39,228 bases of DNA from Acidobacteriota bacterium (GTDB lineage: Bacteria > Acidobacteriota > JAAYUB01). Under the pieces are notes generated by a model that was not told the DNA's origin, searched no databases, and worked only from the letters and a program-made list of their open reading frames with translations. Made by a program: the position numbers and the translations under genes. The DNA lies in the NCBI GenBank assembly GCA_017996395.1, contig JAGOHA010000011.1:7787-47014 (forward strand), written 5' to 3'. This document shows positions 15,963 to 23,997 of the stretch, one piece after another (the stretch's first letter is position 1; every line of letters begins with the position of its first letter).

Positions 15963-17010
15963 GCTCCCCATCATTTTACTCCTGGTGATCGGTTTCGCCG
16001 TCTGCGTGAGCGCGGCGGACGTGGCCGCGTCCATCGAGCAGATCCAGACGGACGGGCAGTTGCTGCTCAAGGTGCCCAATGCCGGACTTCTGAAGGGCGC
16101 CCAGGGTGAAGTGTATTACACGGTCGTCGCGGAAGGCGCCTCGCGGGACGTTGTGGTCGGCTCTATTCAGGTCGCGCAGGTGGTCAATAGCACCCACGTC
16201 CTGGCCCGACTGACCCAGTCCACTGCGCCGGTCCAAACGAGCTTCAAGGTGCGGCTCACGCCCACTCCGATCCCGGCGGAAAAATTCCTGGAGAACATGG
16301 TCTACGTTCCCGGCGGGACCGCCACCATCGGACTGGATCGCAACAAAGCCAAGTTCTGGAATGAAACTCCGGCCCACCCGTACAATCTGGAGCCTTACTA
16401 CATCGAGCGCACCGAGGTCACCATCGGCCAGTATGCCAAGTTTGTCCAGGAGACCGACCATCGACTGCCGCCCGGCTGGGAGGACGACACCCCGCCGGTC
16501 GAGGACGAACCTCTGCCCGTGACCGGCGTGACCTGGGAAGACGCGATGGCCTATTCCCGCTGGGCGCTCCGTCGCCTGCCCTCGGAGGAAGAATGGGAAT
16601 GGGCCGGCCGGACCAGCCGCAGCTACATGTTCCCGTGGGGCAACGATTTCATCAAGAACTACGCCAACACCGAAGAGGCGGATCGCAACCACGCCCTGCC
16701 CGTGATCTCGTTCGCGACCGACCTGTCCCAGTTCGGGGTTTCCGACCTGGCCGGGAACGTCGCCGAGTGGACGCTGTCGGTTTATCGTCCCTATCCCGGC
16801 AACACGCACGACGAGGAATACAACCCGGATCACTACGTGGTGCGTGGCGGCGCGTTCACAGTGAAAAACAAGTATTGCCGGCTGCCTTTTCGCGCCTCGA
16901 AACCGAACAATTATCACTGTTCGGATGTGGGCTTCCGCACCGCGATCAGCATTCGGGAGCTGGACAAGTTGATCGCGGAAGGACTGGTGGCGGCCTCACC
17001 GACCAAGTGA
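15946..17010 (+). CDS. Secreted SUMF1/FGE-like protein lacking one active-site cysteine
   Basis: 354 residues: signal peptide (about 1-23, ending VSA-A), a beta-rich domain of about 85 residues, then an FGE-sulfatase (SUMF1) domain from about 113 to 345. Domain hallmarks are MVYVPGGTATIGLD, YYIERTEVTIGQYAKFV, LPSEEEWEWAGR, VSDLAGNVAEWTLSVYRP and VGFRTAI. Genuine formylglycine-generating enzymes have two cysteines five residues apart in the RGGS(Y)xC motif. Here RGGAFTV places Val306 at the first position and keeps only Cys311. Sulfatase activation is therefore unlikely; a structural, ligand-binding or different enzymatic role is more plausible, as in other diverged family members. It overlaps the PEGA gene and precedes the phosphatase gene by 19 bp. 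Confidence 0.88.
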   Translation: MKDPHKLPIILLLVIGFAVCVSAADVAASIEQIQTDGQLLLKVPNAGLLKGAQGEVYYTVVAEGASRDVVVGSIQVAQVVNSTHVLARLTQSTAPVQTSFKVRLTPTPIPAEKFLENMVYVPGGTATIGLDRNKAKFWNETPAHPYNLEPYYIERTEVTIGQYAKFVQETDHRLPPGWEDDTPPVEDEPLPVTGVTWEDAMAYSRWALRRLPSEEEWEWAGRTSRSYMFPWGNDFIKNYANTEEADRNHALPVISFATDLSQFGVSDLAGNVAEWTLSVYRPYPGNTHDEEYNPDHYVVRGGAFTVKNKYCRLPFRASKPNNYHCSDVGFRTAISIRELDKLIAEGLVAASPTK

Positions 17011-17029
17011 GGGCGGTCGACATTTCTGA

Positions 17030-17800
17030 ATGATTGATCTCCACAACCATCTTCTGTGGGGATTGGATGACGGACCTCGCGACTGCGCGAGGTCCGTTGC
17101 TATGCTCCAGGCCGCCCGCGCGTCCGGAGTGAGCCAGATCGTCTGCACCCCCCACCTGTTTCACCCCGGGTTCGCCGGAGTGCGTATGGACGATGCCCGG
17201 TCTCGGCTGGCTGAGTTGCAGCCTGAAACCGAGATCCGCCTGATCCTGGGCGGCGAACACTACCTGAGTTCCGACTTCGTCCAGGCGCTGGCCGACAATG
17301 GGCGCGCCATGCTCCACACCATCCGCGACCTGTTCATCCTGGTCGAATTCGGCCCGTTCAGCCAACCGGCCACCACCGGCAACATCCTGCGGCGCCTGCG
17401 GGAGCTCGGGCTTTTCCCCCTGATCGCCCATCCGGAACGATACGAATCCGGCAAACGGTTGCTGCACTGGATGTCCGCCCTGAAGGAGCAGGGCTGCCTG
17501 CTCGTGGTCAATACCCGAAGCCTGATGGGCGTGGACGGCCGGAAATGCGAGCGCGCCGCCCGGGAGCTGATCAGCCACGGGTTGATTCACTGTGTGGCCA
17601 GCGACGCGCACGCTCCCGAAGACTTGGCCTCGCATTACCCGGACTGCCTCGCCTGGATCGAGCGGGAGTATGGCAGCCGCGTGGCCAAGCTGCTGTTCAT
17701 CGTGAATCCGTGGCTCATCGCGCAGGGTCGTCTGCCGGTGGATTTTGCGGACAGTGACCAACTGGATCGCATCCTGTCCCAAGGCGGCTGCAACGCATGA
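17030..17800 (+). CDS. CpsB/YwqE-type PHP-fold tyrosine phosphatase
   Basis: Metal-dependent phosphatase that removes phosphate from the tyrosine cluster of BY-kinases. The 256-residue protein has the PHP signature histidines: DLHNHLLWGLDDGPRD at 3-18, CTPHLFHPGF at about 39-48, LIAHPERYE at about 133-141 and ASDAHAPEDL near 191-200. Length and motifs match Streptococcus CpsB and Bacillus YwqE. It is in the same cluster as the kinase, so the kinase tail is the likely substrate. The stop overlaps the next start by four bases (ATGA), so the TPR protein is translationally coupled. Confidence 0.93.
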   Translation: MIDLHNHLLWGLDDGPRDCARSVAMLQAARASGVSQIVCTPHLFHPGFAGVRMDDARSRLAELQPETEIRLILGGEHYLSSDFVQALADNGRAMLHTIRDLFILVEFGPFSQPATTGNILRRLRELGLFPLIAHPERYESGKRLLHWMSALKEQGCLLVVNTRSLMGVDGRKCERAARELISHGLIHCVASDAHAPEDLASHYPDCLAWIEREYGSRVAKLLFIVNPWLIAQGRLPVDFADSDQLDRILSQGGCNA

Positions 17801-19068
17801 CATTTTCCGCAGGGCTGATCGGTCGGCTGGTCGTGACCCTCCTACTGCTGGGCCTGTTGGCCGTGTCGCTGTTGTTGCTTCTGGCCCAGATCGCGGATAC
17901 ACCCGAAGCCGATCGAACGGCGGCGGAGCGAAAGACGCAACTGAACCCGCTCGATCCCGAGGGATGGTACGCGCTCGGCGTCATCCACCGCTTCGACCGG
18001 CGCGGGCCATCCGCGGCCGACGCCCAACGATACCTGGCGCGGGCGCTGAGCCTGCATCCGTGGAGCTATCGGTACTGGACCACGATGGCCCAGATTATGG
18101 CCGACCGGAACGATACCCGGGCCGCCACGGCCTGCCTGCGGATGGCGCTGGCGCTGAACCGCGCCTACTCGCCCCTGTATTGGTACGCCGGGAACTACTT
18201 TATCCGCGCCGGTGACCGGTCGGCCGCCGCCCGCTGCTTTCACCAGGCGCTCATCGGCAATCCGGCGCTCATCCGGCCGGTCCTGGCCATCAGCTGGCGG
18301 ATGTATCCCGACCGTCAGGTCATCATTCGCGACATCATCCCGCAGACCGTGGCCATGCAATTCGGCCTGCTGCGCTGGTGCATCCAGCAGGATGATCCCG
18401 CCGCGGCCCGTCGATGCTGGCTCAATCTGACTTCTCTCCCGGAGACCTTCGATCCAAGATCCGCGTTTCCGTACGTCGATTACCTGCACCGGCGGGGCGA
18501 GCATCGGGCGGCGCACGACGTGTGGCGGCGCAGCCTGGAGCCGATCGGCGCCTGGCCCGAGAGCGCCCCGGGCAACCTGATCTTCAACGGCGGATTTGAG
18601 AAACCCAGGTGGAACGGGGGTTTCGACTGGGTGGGCCACGAGACCGTTCACACCCGTTTTCTGGACACCCGCCGCGGCCGTTACCATGGCATGCACGCGA
18701 TGGCCATCGCGTTCGACGGAACGGAGAATGTCGGCGGGGTGATCCTCAGCCAGCGCGTGTTCGTGGAGCGGCCCGGACTGTATCGGTTCCGGTATGCCAT
18801 TCGGACCGATCCGCTGACCAGCGATCAAGGCGTTTATTTCGACATCATCAATACCACCCAACCCGCCCAGCCCCGGGAAATCGCCCGCGGCGACAAGCAT
18901 CTCGCCGAAGAGAGCTGGCGGTTGTGCACCGTGCTCCTGGAAGTGACCACACCCGACTCCATGCTGCAGGTGAGGCTCCGGCGGGATCGCTCAATCAAGT
19001 TCGACAAGGAGCTCCGGGGCCGGATCTGGCTGGACGCGGTGGAATTGGCGGCGGAGGAAGCCCCGTGA
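17797..19068 (+). CDS. Membrane-anchored TPR protein with C-terminal carbohydrate-binding-like domain
   Basis: Function unknown. The 423 residues show an N-terminal transmembrane helix (about 8-31; LVVTLLLLGLLAVSLLLLLA) and a region of TPR-like helical repeats (about 40-200) with LNPLDPEGWYALGVIHRF, LSLHPWSYRYWTTMAQI and LALNRAYSPLYWYAGNYF. The C-terminal domain (about 262-420) starts NLIFNGGFEKPRWNGGFDW, a beginning common in jelly-roll carbohydrate-binding modules. Proteins of this plan often sit next to O-antigen ligase-like polymerases in polysaccharide clusters. It is coupled to both neighbours by 4-bp overlaps (ATGA upstream, GTGA downstream), so it probably works directly with the ligase. 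Confidence 0.82.
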   Translation: MTFSAGLIGRLVVTLLLLGLLAVSLLLLLAQIADTPEADRTAAERKTQLNPLDPEGWYALGVIHRFDRRGPSAADAQRYLARALSLHPWSYRYWTTMAQIMADRNDTRAATACLRMALALNRAYSPLYWYAGNYFIRAGDRSAAARCFHQALIGNPALIRPVLAISWRMYPDRQVIIRDIIPQTVAMQFGLLRWCIQQDDPAAARRCWLNLTSLPETFDPRSAFPYVDYLHRRGEHRAAHDVWRRSLEPIGAWPESAPGNLIFNGGFEKPRWNGGFDWVGHETVHTRFLDTRRGRYHGMHAMAIAFDGTENVGGVILSQRVFVERPGLYRFRYAIRTDPLTSDQGVYFDIINTTQPAQPREIARGDKHLAEESWRLCTVLLEVTTPDSMLQVRLRRDRSIKFDKELRGRIWLDAVELAAEEAP

Positions 19069-20504
19069 TCGGTCGCCGCATGCTCGAAATCTGGCTATTC
19101 CTGACCATCGCGTTCGCCGTCATCGCCTTCGGCGCCACGCCGGCATGGGCCCGCTCCGTGTTCGGCATGGCGGCCTTCATCGCCGCCATTGCGGCCCTGT
19201 GGATCTGCCGGCGGCGGCCGGACCCCGGTCGGCTGCCGGTCCTGGTCGCCTGGTCCATCCTGCTCGTCGTCCCGCTCCTGCAGCTGACGCCGCTGCCCGC
19301 GGCGGTCCAGCGGGTGATCAGCCCGGTGCACGCCCAGTTGATGTCGCGCGTCCAGGCCACCGGTCTGGTCGATCCCCGCACGCTGCACACCGCCGTCAGC
19401 ATCTTTCCCGGCCGGACCGTGGAACAGCTCCTGCTCTTCGCCGCCCTGGCCGCCGTGTTCTGGGTGGGCCGGGAGCTGCTGCGGGACGCCGGCGCCCGCC
19501 GCCGGCTGGGCATCGGGCTGATCGTCCTCGCCGCGGGTGAGACCTGCTTCGGCCTGCTCCAGTATCTCGGCAAGATCCCGCACGTCTTCCTGGCACCCGG
19601 CCGGGAGGTTGCGGAGGTGGCCTCGGGCACATACATCAACCGCAACCATTTCGCCGGATTTCTCGAGATGGCTTTTCCGGTGGTCATCGCCATGGCCTAC
19701 GGACTGTTCTATTCCCGCATCCGCCCCGCCATCGACACCTATTCCGGCCGCTGGCGGAAACTGTTCACCCATCCGCGCACGCCGGTGTTCACCCTGCTGC
19801 TGTTCACCGGCGCATGGTTATGCCTGGGCCTGATTTTTTCGATGTCCCGGGGCGGCATTCTGGCCATGCTGCTCACCGTCGCCTTTCTGAGCGTGCTCAC
19901 CGCGATGCGCCACAGCCGCCGGCGGATCCAGCTCGTCGCCCTGCTGTTCGTTCTGCTGGTGGGTGGGTATGCCGTCTGGCTGGGCCTCGATCCGGTTCTC
20001 ACCCGGTTCGAAAAGATCATGGCTGAGGAAGGGGTCATGGCGGAGGGGCGTCTCCCCGTCTGGAAGGACACCGTGGATCTGATCCGCGACTTCCCCCTGC
20101 TGGGCGTGGGGCTGGGCAACTACCGGTACGCCTTCCTGAGCTACAACGAGACGCCCATGAACGTGGTCTACGACCATGCCCATAATGATTTCCTGCAGTA
20201 CACCGCCGAATTGGGCATTCCGGCCGGCTTCACGCTCATCGCCTTCGTGCTGGCGGCGGTCTTCTTTGCCTGCCGGGGCTTCATCCGCTCCCCCAGCGTA
20301 TCCCGGCAGGCGGCGCTCCTTGGCGCCGCCGGCGGCGTGTTCAGCATCCTGGCTCACAGCGTCACCGACTTCAACCTGCAGATTCCCGCCAATATGGCCC
20401 TCTTCACCATGCTGCTGGCAGTCATCAGCGCAGTGCTTGCCGAGGAGCGGGCGGCGGAGGAAACCGTCCCCGCAGACGATCCGGCTGAAGATGACGATTC
20501 GTAA
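19065..20504 (+). CDS. O-antigen ligase/polymerase family protein (Wzy_C)
   Basis: Integral inner-membrane protein that joins or polymerises lipid-linked sugar chains on the periplasmic face. 479 residues with about ten or more hydrophobic helices. The Wzy_C signature is clear: FSMSRGGILAMLL near 265, then GVGLGNYRYAF and HAHNDFLQYTAELGIPAG, with the conserved Arg and His of the ligase family. The start is GTG at 19065, with GGAGG seven bases upstream and a four-base overlap with the previous stop. The frame stays open further upstream but that part only shadows the TPR gene. The C terminus is acidic (DDPAEDDDS). This is the last gene of the cluster. Ligase versus polymerase cannot be decided from sequence. 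Confidence 0.92.
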   Translation: MIGRRMLEIWLFLTIAFAVIAFGATPAWARSVFGMAAFIAAIAALWICRRRPDPGRLPVLVAWSILLVVPLLQLTPLPAAVQRVISPVHAQLMSRVQATGLVDPRTLHTAVSIFPGRTVEQLLLFAALAAVFWVGRELLRDAGARRRLGIGLIVLAAGETCFGLLQYLGKIPHVFLAPGREVAEVASGTYINRNHFAGFLEMAFPVVIAMAYGLFYSRIRPAIDTYSGRWRKLFTHPRTPVFTLLLFTGAWLCLGLIFSMSRGGILAMLLTVAFLSVLTAMRHSRRRIQLVALLFVLLVGGYAVWLGLDPVLTRFEKIMAEEGVMAEGRLPVWKDTVDLIRDFPLLGVGLGNYRYAFLSYNETPMNVVYDHAHNDFLQYTAELGIPAGFTLIAFVLAAVFFACRGFIRSPSVSRQAALLGAAGGVFSILAHSVTDFNLQIPANMALFTMLLAVISAVLAEERAAEETVPADDPAEDDDS

Positions 20505-20532
20505 TTTTTTCTCCTCGATCCTCCGGGCGTGT

Positions 20533-20538
20533 TATAAT
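20533..20538 (+). promoter_or_regulatory. -10 element of the SRP RNA promoter
   Basis: Perfect TATAAT in the short spacer after the ligase gene, 39 bp before the first paired base of the SRP RNA. The T-rich stretch at 20505-20510 is the only -35 candidate and is poor. Transcription would begin near 20545, leaving roughly 30 bases of leader to be processed off. Confidence 0.5.
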
Positions 20539-20577
20539 TCGATTTGCGGATATTTGAAGACACGACGAATTGGTTTT

Positions 20578-20670
20578 GGCTCTGGGGCATCAATCCAACG
20601 CCTTGAACCCTGCCAGATCCGGAAGGAAGCAACAGTAAGAGGTCCTCTTGGATGTGGTGTCTCCAGAGCC
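20578..20670 (+). ncRNA. ffs: Signal recognition particle RNA, small (4.5S-like) type
   Basis: RNA scaffold of the signal recognition particle; binds Ffh to target membrane proteins co-translationally. The diagnostic helix-8 core CAGATCCGGAAGGAAGCAAC, with the GGAA tetraloop and the asymmetric internal loops, lies at about 20614-20633. The ends pair: GGCTCTGG (20578-20585) with CCAGAGCC (20663-20670), followed by TTTT. About 93 nt, without Alu domain. The location directly in front of dnaX-ybaB-recR is a common bacterial arrangement. No protein reading of this stretch should be accepted. Confidence 0.95.
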
Positions 20671-20704
20671 TTTTACTATTGCCCGAATCCCCGGCCAATC
20701 AGAA

Positions 20705-22333
20705 ATGGTCCCTAAATCATACCAAGTCATCGCCCGCAAATGGCGCCCCCAGCAATTCGAGGAGGTGGTGGGCCAGAAGACCATCACCCGCACCCTGCAG
20801 AACGCCATCCGCCTCGGTCGGATCGCCCACGCCTACCTGTTCACGGGCACGCGGGGCGTCGGCAAGACATCCACGGCCCGCATCCTGGCCAAGGCGCTCA
20901 ACTGCCACCAGGGCCCCACTCCCAACCCGTGCGACGCCTGCCCCTCCTGCCTGGAGATCGCCCAAGGCAACGCCATCGACGTTCTGGAGATCGACGCGGC
21001 CTCCAACCGCGGCATCGGGGAGATCCGCGAGCTGCGCGAGAACGTCCAGTACGCCCCCTCCCGCGACCGGCACAAGATCTTCATCATCGATGAAGTCCAT
21101 ATGCTGACCACCGAGGCGTTCAACGCGCTGCTCAAGACGCTCGAGGAGCCGCCGGCCCACGTTATTTTCATCCTGGCAACGACCGAACTGTACAAAATCC
21201 CGCAGACCATCGTCTCCCGCTGTCAGCAATTCGATTTCCGGATCATCCCCTTCGATGAGATCTACGAGCGGTTGCGCAGCATCCTCGCGGAGGAAGGCAC
21301 CCGGATCACCGACCAGTCGCTGCGCTTCGTGGTGAAGGCCAGCGGCGGGAGCATGCGGGACGCCGAATCCGCCCTGCAGAAGATCGTGTCGCTCGGCGGC
21401 GAGGGGGTCAGCGACGAGGACGTCTCCGCCCTGCTGGGCGTGGTGCAGCAGGATTTTCTGAACCAGACCATGCGGATGATCCTGAACCAGGACCATGCCG
21501 GCATCCTCGATCTAATCGACCGGCTGTACGACCGCGGCCACGATCTTCAGAATTTTCTGCGGGCTTTCATGGAATTCGTCCGGCATGTCATCGTCCACAA
21601 GGTCACCGGCAGCCAGCAGCATTTGCTCTTCCTGTCGGAAGAGGACATCGCGGTGATCCGCGAGATCGCCGGGCAGCTGACCGTCGAGGAGTTCATCCGC
21701 CATTACGACCTGCTGCTGCAGGCGGACAACCAGCTCCGCTGGACACCCTTCGTCCGTTTCCACGTCGAGATGGCGTTTCTGAAACTGGCCTCGCTGCCCA
21801 AGCTGGCGTCGCTGGAACAGATCCTGACGGCCTTGCAGGAGGCGCCCGTTTCGGCGCGGCCGGCCACGCCGGCCGCCGGGCCGCCGGTTGCGGAATCCGC
21901 GCCCAAGCAGCCAGCACCATCCGCGGCCACGCCGTCCGAGCCGAATCCCGATCGCGACCGGATCCGCATCTTCCGGGATGCGATCGGCAAGCAGCACGCG
22001 CCGCTCAAGGCCATGCTCCCCCACGTTGAGTTCCACCTGTCCGGCCGGCGGCTCGAGATCGTCGTGCCCGAAAACACGTTCTACGAGCGGAACTTCCGCC
22101 ATCCGAACACCCAGAAGCAGCTGGAGGAGATTTTCATCGAGCTCTTCCAGACGACTCCGGAAATCACCATCCGCACCAAGACGCGAACCCCGGAGAACCA
22201 TGTCCGGCAGGAGGACACACAGCGTCTCCGCGAGGAGCAAAAGCGAGTGGAAGCCCTCTTCATGGAGGACCGGGTGGCCCGCGCGCTCATCGACAAGGTG
22301 AGCGGCAAATGGATCTTCAAGCGGCAACCCTGA
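20705..22333 (+). CDS. dnaX: DNA polymerase III subunit gamma/tau
   Basis: Clamp-loader ATPase that assembles the sliding clamp and couples replicase to helicase. The start MVPKSYQVIARKWRPQQFEEVVGQ is the family hallmark. Walker A GTRGVGKT is at 48-55, zinc-binding cysteines at 67, 76, 79 and 82, DAASNRGI and DEVHML follow, and SRCQQFDFR carries the sensor region. A Pro/Ala-rich linker (about 380-415) separates the AAA+ part from the C-terminal tau-like domain. I place the start at ATG 20705: an in-frame ATG at 20648 lies inside the SRP RNA and adds 19 residues unlike the family. 542 residues. No obvious slippery A-run for a programmed frameshift was seen. ybaB follows after 16 bp. Confidence 0.95.
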   Translation: MVPKSYQVIARKWRPQQFEEVVGQKTITRTLQNAIRLGRIAHAYLFTGTRGVGKTSTARILAKALNCHQGPTPNPCDACPSCLEIAQGNAIDVLEIDAASNRGIGEIRELRENVQYAPSRDRHKIFIIDEVHMLTTEAFNALLKTLEEPPAHVIFILATTELYKIPQTIVSRCQQFDFRIIPFDEIYERLRSILAEEGTRITDQSLRFVVKASGGSMRDAESALQKIVSLGGEGVSDEDVSALLGVVQQDFLNQTMRMILNQDHAGILDLIDRLYDRGHDLQNFLRAFMEFVRHVIVHKVTGSQQHLLFLSEEDIAVIREIAGQLTVEEFIRHYDLLLQADNQLRWTPFVRFHVEMAFLKLASLPKLASLEQILTALQEAPVSARPATPAAGPPVAESAPKQPAPSAATPSEPNPDRDRIRIFRDAIGKQHAPLKAMLPHVEFHLSGRRLEIVVPENTFYERNFRHPNTQKQLEEIFIELFQTTPEITIRTKTRTPENHVRQEDTQRLREEQKRVEALFMEDRVARALIDKVSGKWIFKRQP

Positions 22334-22349
22334 ACCCGACGAGCGTGTC

Positions 22350-22655
22350 ATGGATTTCCAAAAGCTCTACCAGCATGCCCAGCAGATCCAAGCCCGCCTC
22401 ATGGACGAAATGGAGCAGGCCGAAGTGGAGGGGGACAGCGGCGGGGGCATGGTCCGGGCCCGCATGAACGGCAAGAAGGAGCTCCTGAGCCTGACCATCG
22501 ATCCCGAAACCCTGCGGCACGTGGAACCTGCGATGCTGCAGGACCTCATCGTCGCCGCGGTGAACCAGTGCGCCCGCAAGGTGGATGAGCTGCTGGCGGA
22601 GAAACTCGGCGGGCTGGCCGGCCGGATGAACCTGCCCGGATTGTTCGGTCTATAA
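22350..22655 (+). CDS. ybaB: YbaB/EbfC family nucleoid-associated protein
   Basis: Small DNA-binding dimer that compacts the nucleoid. The 101-residue protein begins MDFQKLYQHAQQIQARLMDE, a coiled helix, followed by the central beta region GGGMVRARMNGKKELLSLTIDPE and the helical MLQDLIVAAVNQCARKVDEL. Length and pattern are typical (about 105-110 residues). It sits between dnaX and recR, the standard conserved order. Spacing is 16 bp to dnaX and 44 bp to recR, so the three are one operon. Confidence 0.95.
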   Translation: MDFQKLYQHAQQIQARLMDEMEQAEVEGDSGGGMVRARMNGKKELLSLTIDPETLRHVEPAMLQDLIVAAVNQCARKVDELLAEKLGGLAGRMNLPGLFGL

Positions 22656-22699
22656 AGCCGGCCGGTATTCGCCCCGACATTCCCGAGGACACCGCTGCC

Positions 22700-23299
22700 A
22701 TGAATCCCTATTCCGAACCGCTGGCCGACCTGATCGAGGTGCTCAAGCGCCTCCCCGGCATCGGCGCAAAATCCGCCCAACGGATCGCCTTTTACATGCT
22801 GCGCGCCGAACCCGCCTACATCGACGCGCTCGTCCAGGCGATCCAGTCCACCCGCCAAACCGTGCAACTCTGCCCCCGGTGCAACAACTACACCAACCTG
22901 CCGGTGTGCGACATCTGCGCGGCCGCCCGGCGCGATCACGCCGTGATCTGCGTCGTCGAAAAACCATTCGACATCCCCGCCATCGAGCGGAGCGGCCACT
23001 TCCACGGCACCTATCACGTGCTCCACGGCGCCCTCTCGCCCATCAACGGGATCGGGCCCGACGACCTGAAGATCACCAACCTCCTCAGCCGGCTGAAGGA
23101 CGAGCATGTCCAGGAGGTGATCGTGGCCACCAATCCCGACGTCGAGGGCGAAGCCACGGCGATCTACCTTTCCCGTTTATTGAAGCCGCTGGATGTCCGG
23201 GTGAGCCGCATCGCCCTCGGACTGCCCGTGGGCTCCAGCCTCGAATACGCCGACGAAGTGACCATCAGCCGGGCGCTCGACGGCCGGACGCCGCTTTGA
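22700..23299 (+). CDS. recR: Recombination protein RecR
   Basis: Works with RecO (and RecF) to load RecA at single-strand gaps. The 199-residue protein has the N-terminal helix-hairpin-helix (LKRLPGIGAKSAQRIAFYML), a zinc finger with CPRCNNYTNLPVCDIC (about 56-71), a Toprim domain starting VICVVEKPFDIPAIE and ISPINGIGPDDL-like residues, and the Walker-B-like NPDVEGEATAIYL. It ends at ALDGRTPL as in the family. GAGGA precedes the ATG. Last gene of the ffs-dnaX-ybaB-recR group. Confidence 0.97.
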   Translation: MNPYSEPLADLIEVLKRLPGIGAKSAQRIAFYMLRAEPAYIDALVQAIQSTRQTVQLCPRCNNYTNLPVCDICAAARRDHAVICVVEKPFDIPAIERSGHFHGTYHVLHGALSPINGIGPDDLKITNLLSRLKDEHVQEVIVATNPDVEGEATAIYLSRLLKPLDVRVSRIALGLPVGSSLEYADEVTISRALDGRTPL

Positions 23300-23306
23300 T
23301 CCAATC

Positions 23307-23344
23307 CGGGGACTACGGCGCCAAATCCCCGATGATCATTTTTT
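23307..23344 (+). terminator. Candidate terminator after recR
   Basis: CGGGGA (23307-23312) pairs with TCCCCG (23326-23331), and six T follow at 23339-23344. A seven-base gap between stem and T-run makes it less than ideal, but the position right after recR and before the por genes fits. Confidence 0.45.
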
Positions 23345-23369
23345 ACTTCAATCGCGCCCGCAAATCTGA

Positions 23370-23377
23370 TATATAAC
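23370..23377 (+). promoter_or_regulatory. Candidate -10 for the por operon
   Basis: TATATAAC in an AT-rich stretch between recR and porG, about 45 bp before the ATG at 23419. Only weak -35 candidates (TTCAAT at 23347-23352, 17 bp away) are present. Confidence 0.33.
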
Positions 23378-23418
23378 ATGGTTTGATATTTTCATTTATT
23401 CTGTACTGGAGGCGAACG

Positions 23419-23997
23419 ATGAGCAATTACCTGGAAGTTCGCTGGCACGGCCGCGGCGGGCAGGGTACGGTCACCGGCGCCAAGACGCTGGCCGAGGCCA
23501 TCCTCAGCAAAGGCAAGCACATACAAGCCTTTCCCGAATACGGCCCCGAACGGCGCGGTGCTCCGGTCCGTGTGTTCAACCGCTTTTCGGACAATCCCAT
23601 CCGCATGCACACGCCGGTGAAGACACCCCACATCGTCCTGGTGGTTGATCCCACCCTGATCGGGGCCACCAACATCACCGAGGGACTCCGCGAGGATTCC
23701 ATCGTGATCGTCAACACTACGGACACGCCGGCGCAGATCCGGAAAACCCTCGCGCTCGGCCCGAAGCAGAAGGTGCTCACCCTGCCGGCCACCAAGATTT
23801 CCATCGACACAATCGGCCGGGCCTTGCCCAACGCGCCCATGATGGGCGGCTTCGTCAAGGCGGTGCCCATCATGTCCATCGACGATCTCCTCGTGGAGAT
23901 CCGCGCCAGCTTTGAGGGGAAGTTCCCCGAGAAGATCATCGAAGGCAATCTGTCCGCCATTCGGCGGGGCTATGAGGAGGCGATCAGCGATGTTTAA
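23419..23997 (+). CDS. porG: Pyruvate:ferredoxin oxidoreductase, gamma subunit
   Basis: One of four subunits of the thiamine-diphosphate enzyme that oxidises pyruvate to acetyl-CoA and CO2 and reduces ferredoxin. The 192-residue protein begins MSNYLEVRWHGRGGQGTVTG, the nucleotide-type loop of gamma subunits, followed by EYGPERRGAPVRVFNRFSD, characteristic of the family. ATG 23419 was chosen because GGAGG lies six bases upstream and the family starts here. The stop overlaps the delta gene by eight bases. The order gamma-delta-alpha-beta is the classic porGDAB order. A related 2-oxoacid such as 2-oxoisovalerate cannot be strictly excluded as substrate. Confidence 0.93.
   Translation: MSNYLEVRWHGRGGQGTVTGAKTLAEAILSKGKHIQAFPEYGPERRGAPVRVFNRFSDNPIRMHTPVKTPHIVLVVDPTLIGATNITEGLREDSIVIVNTTDTPAQIRKTLALGPKQKVLTLPATKISIDTIGRALPNAPMMGGFVKAVPIMSIDDLLVEIRASFEGKFPEKIIEGNLSAIRRGYEEAISDV

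Noticed and set aside
18609..19064. Upstream extension of the ligase frame
   Set aside because: Overlaps the TPR gene; the GTG at 19065 has an ideal ribosome binding site.
20648..20704. dnaX start at 20648
   Set aside because: It lies within the SRP RNA and the extra residues do not resemble the family.
20705..22333. Programmed frameshift in dnaX
   Set aside because: No slippery A-rich heptamer with a downstream stem was found; only short A-runs occur.
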